Source: Chloroflexota bacterium (GTDB taxonomy: Bacteria > Chloroflexota > Dehalococcoidia > DSTF01 > JACRBR01). Taken from it: 7,383 bases of DNA. Of the stretch, positions 6,123 to 7,383 are shown in pieces. The DNA is taken from NCBI GenBank assembly GCA_025355835.1, contig JANXYW010000421.1, forward strand, positions 1 to 7,383, read 5' to 3'. The translations under genes were made by a program, and so were the position numbers. How positions within the stretch are numbered: the stretch's first letter is position 1; every line of letters begins with the position of its first letter. The notes beneath the pieces are model-generated. The model had not been told where the DNA came from, did no database searches, and worked only from the letters and a program-made list of their open reading frames with translations.

Positions 6123-6142
6123 GGCCCGTCGGGGCCAAGGAG
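6123..6142 (+). promoter_or_regulatory. Leader hairpin abutting the Shine-Dalgarno of the second thiolase
   Basis: GGCCC (6123-6127), loop GTCG, GGGCC (6132-6136) forms a compact GC hairpin that ends exactly where the Shine-Dalgarno AAGGAG (6137-6142) begins. The ATG follows after 6 nt. The ribosome-binding site supports the ATG at 6149. The hairpin could affect ribosome access or protect the mRNA end, though no switching partner is visible. Confidence 0.45.
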
Positions 6143-6148
6143 CATCGT

Positions 6149-7383
6149 ATGCGTAAGGTAGCCGTTGTCGGCGCGGGCATGACGCACTTCGGGAAGCATC
6201 AGGACAAGACGCTCAAGGATCTGGGTCGCGAGGCCGTCGAGGCCGCAATGTCGGCCGCTGGCGTCGATAAGCCGCAGATCGAAGCGGCGATGGTCGGCAA
6301 CGCGACGGCTGGCCTGATCACGGGACAGGAGATGATCCGCGCGCAGGTCATCCTTCGCGAGATGGGCTTCGGCGACATCCCGATGATCAACACCGAGAAC
6401 GCGTGCGCCAGTTCGTCGACGGCGTTCCACCTCGCGTGGATGTACGTCGCGTCCGGCATGTACGACTGCGTGCTGGCGCTCGGCGTAGAGAAACTCTATC
6501 ACGAGGACAAGCGCCGATCATTCCAGGCGATCGGTTCGGCCGTCGATATGACGGCGTTCTCGCAGCTCAAGAAGGCGACCGCGGAGCGCGGCCGCGCCGA
6601 CGGCGAGAGTGCTGGCGATGGCGGCGAAGGCGCGGGCGAGAAGCGCTCGCTGTTCATGGACTTCTACGCTGCCGGCGCGCGCGAGCACATGAAGCGCTAC
6701 GGCACGACGGCCGTGCAGTTCGCGAAGGTCGCGGTGAAGAGCCACCAGAACGCTTCGCTCAACCAGTACGCGCAGTACCGCGAGGTCTACTCCGTCGAGG
6801 ACATCCTCAATTCGCCGATGGTCGCGGAGCCGCTGACGCGCCTGATGTGCTCGCCGATCGGCGACGGTGCGGCGGCGCTCATCCTTTGTTCGGAAGAGAA
6901 AGCGCGGCAGCTCACGACGAAGCCCATATGGGTGACGGCGTCGATCCTCGGTTCAGGCAAGGATCGCGCGCCCGGCGAACCCGGTGTCACGACGCGCATG
7001 GTGAACAAGGCGTACGCCGCGGCAAGCGTCGGCCCGGAAGACATCGACGTCATCGAGTTGCACGACGCATCGGCGCCAGCGGAGCTGATGGAGTACGAAG
7101 AGCTGGGCCTCTGCAAAGTCGGCGAGGGCGGTCGTTTGATCGAGGACGGCGTGACGGCGCTCACCGGCAAGACGCCCGTCAATCCCAGCGGTGGGTTACT
7201 CTCGAAGGGCCACCCGATCGGCGCGACCGGCTGCGCGCAACTCACCGAGATATTCTGGCAGTTGCGCGGCGAGGCTGGCGAGCGTCAGGTGAAGGGCGGC
7301 AACGCCAAAATCGGCATGACGCAGAACGGCGGCGGCATGATGCGCGGCGAAGCCGCCGCGATGGCGGTCCACATCCTGGAGCG
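6149..7383 (+). CDS. SCP-x / lipid-transfer-type thiolase (acetyl-CoA acetyltransferase-like), partial at right edge
   Basis: 411 residues are visible and the frame is still open at the window end; only the last few residues are likely missing. The nucleophile Cys86 lies in NTENACASSSTAFHLA (81-96). HDASAPAE (305-312) replaces the NEAF motif of classical thiolases. NPSGGLLSKGHPIGATG (345-361) carries His355. The C-terminal TQNGGGM (391-397) has no cysteine where classical thiolases have CxG. These traits, and the block around ELGLCKVGEGG (318-328), match the SCP-x/SCP2-thiolase group, which acts on 3-ketoacyl-CoA of branched or sterol side chains or awaits a separate partner. A Gly/Glu/Ala-rich insert lies at about residues 142-165. 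The ATG has an AAGGAG site 6 nt upstream. Members of this group are often encoded next to a DUF35 OB-fold protein, which would lie beyond the right edge if present. It is unlike the thiolase at 3409, so the two are not a recent duplication. Confidence 0.92.
   Translation, partial: MRKVAVVGAGMTHFGKHQDKTLKDLGREAVEAAMSAAGVDKPQIEAAMVGNATAGLITGQEMIRAQVILREMGFGDIPMINTENACASSSTAFHLAWMYVASGMYDCVLALGVEKLYHEDKRRSFQAIGSAVDMTAFSQLKKATAERGRADGESAGDGGEGAGEKRSLFMDFYAAGAREHMKRYGTTAVQFAKVAVKSHQNASLNQYAQYREVYSVEDILNSPMVAEPLTRLMCSPIGDGAAALILCSEEKARQLTTKPIWVTASILGSGKDRAPGEPGVTTRMVNKAYAAASVGPEDIDVIELHDASAPAELMEYEELGLCKVGEGGRLIEDGVTALTGKTPVNPSGGLLSKGHPIGATGCAQLTEIFWQLRGEAGERQVKGGNAKIGMTQNGGGMMRGEAAAMAVHILE

Larger units (their letters stand above)
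6038..6145 (-). other. Possible 35-aa antisense small ORF in the thiolase leader
   Basis: On the minus strand an ATG at 6143-6145 opens 35 codons ending in TAG. The peptide begins MLLGPDGPVWVVSYSSF and ends GSPNRYDDH. Its composition looks protein-like and its third codon positions are GC-rich, although the plus strand here is non-coding. There is no Shine-Dalgarno, and the frame also continues open upstream, antisense to the thiolase gene, so it may be chance or a gene remnant. Confidence 0.2.

Noticed and set aside
6787..7245. 152-codon minus-strand open frame near the right edge
   Set aside because: It is antisense to the second thiolase, Ser/Pro-rich and without motifs, consistent with a shadow frame.

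Overview
This is a GC-rich bacterial chromosomal window with compact gene packing and clear Shine-Dalgarno (SD) sites, some serving GTG and TTG starts. The gene mix is a TldD protease, a histidine phosphatase, two unlike thiolases and a degenerate GGDEF protein. It would suit a Chloroflexota (Dehalococcoidia-like) or actinobacterial genome, but no marker gene is present and the taxonomy is only a guess. There are no tRNA, rRNA, CRISPR or mobile-element signals.

Left half, minus strand (3239 down to 1): four co-oriented genes. In transcription order they are a histidine-phosphatase-superfamily protein, a class I SAM-dependent methyltransferase, the metalloprotease subunit TldD (complete, 480 aa, GTG start) and the beginning of a tiny membrane-anchored protein that runs off the left edge. 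The gaps are 43, 121 and 43 nt, so an operon is plausible. TldD normally works with TldE/PmbA, which is not in the window.

Middle (3240-3408): a divergent intergenic region. It holds a near-consensus -10 box for the rightward gene and a perfect TTCGCA-N6-TGCGAA inverted repeat that could be an operator.

Right half, plus strand: a classical two-cysteine thiolase (acetyl-CoA acyltransferase, TTG start, 383 aa) ends at a strong hairpin terminator. Then comes a translationally coupled pair with a TGATG junction. Its first member is a single-pass membrane protein with a pseudopilin-like outer domain and four cysteines. Its second is a two-TM protein with a shortened GGDEF-like domain that has lost the GGDEF motif. 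After a 198-nt gap with a good promoter comes a second thiolase of the SCP-x/lipid-transfer type, which continues past the right edge.

The two thiolases suggest acyl-CoA (fatty acid, sterol-like or other lipid) metabolism. The most unusual part is the two-gene membrane pair at 4755-5950, for which I recognise no named system. No complete novel system can be demonstrated from this window alone.
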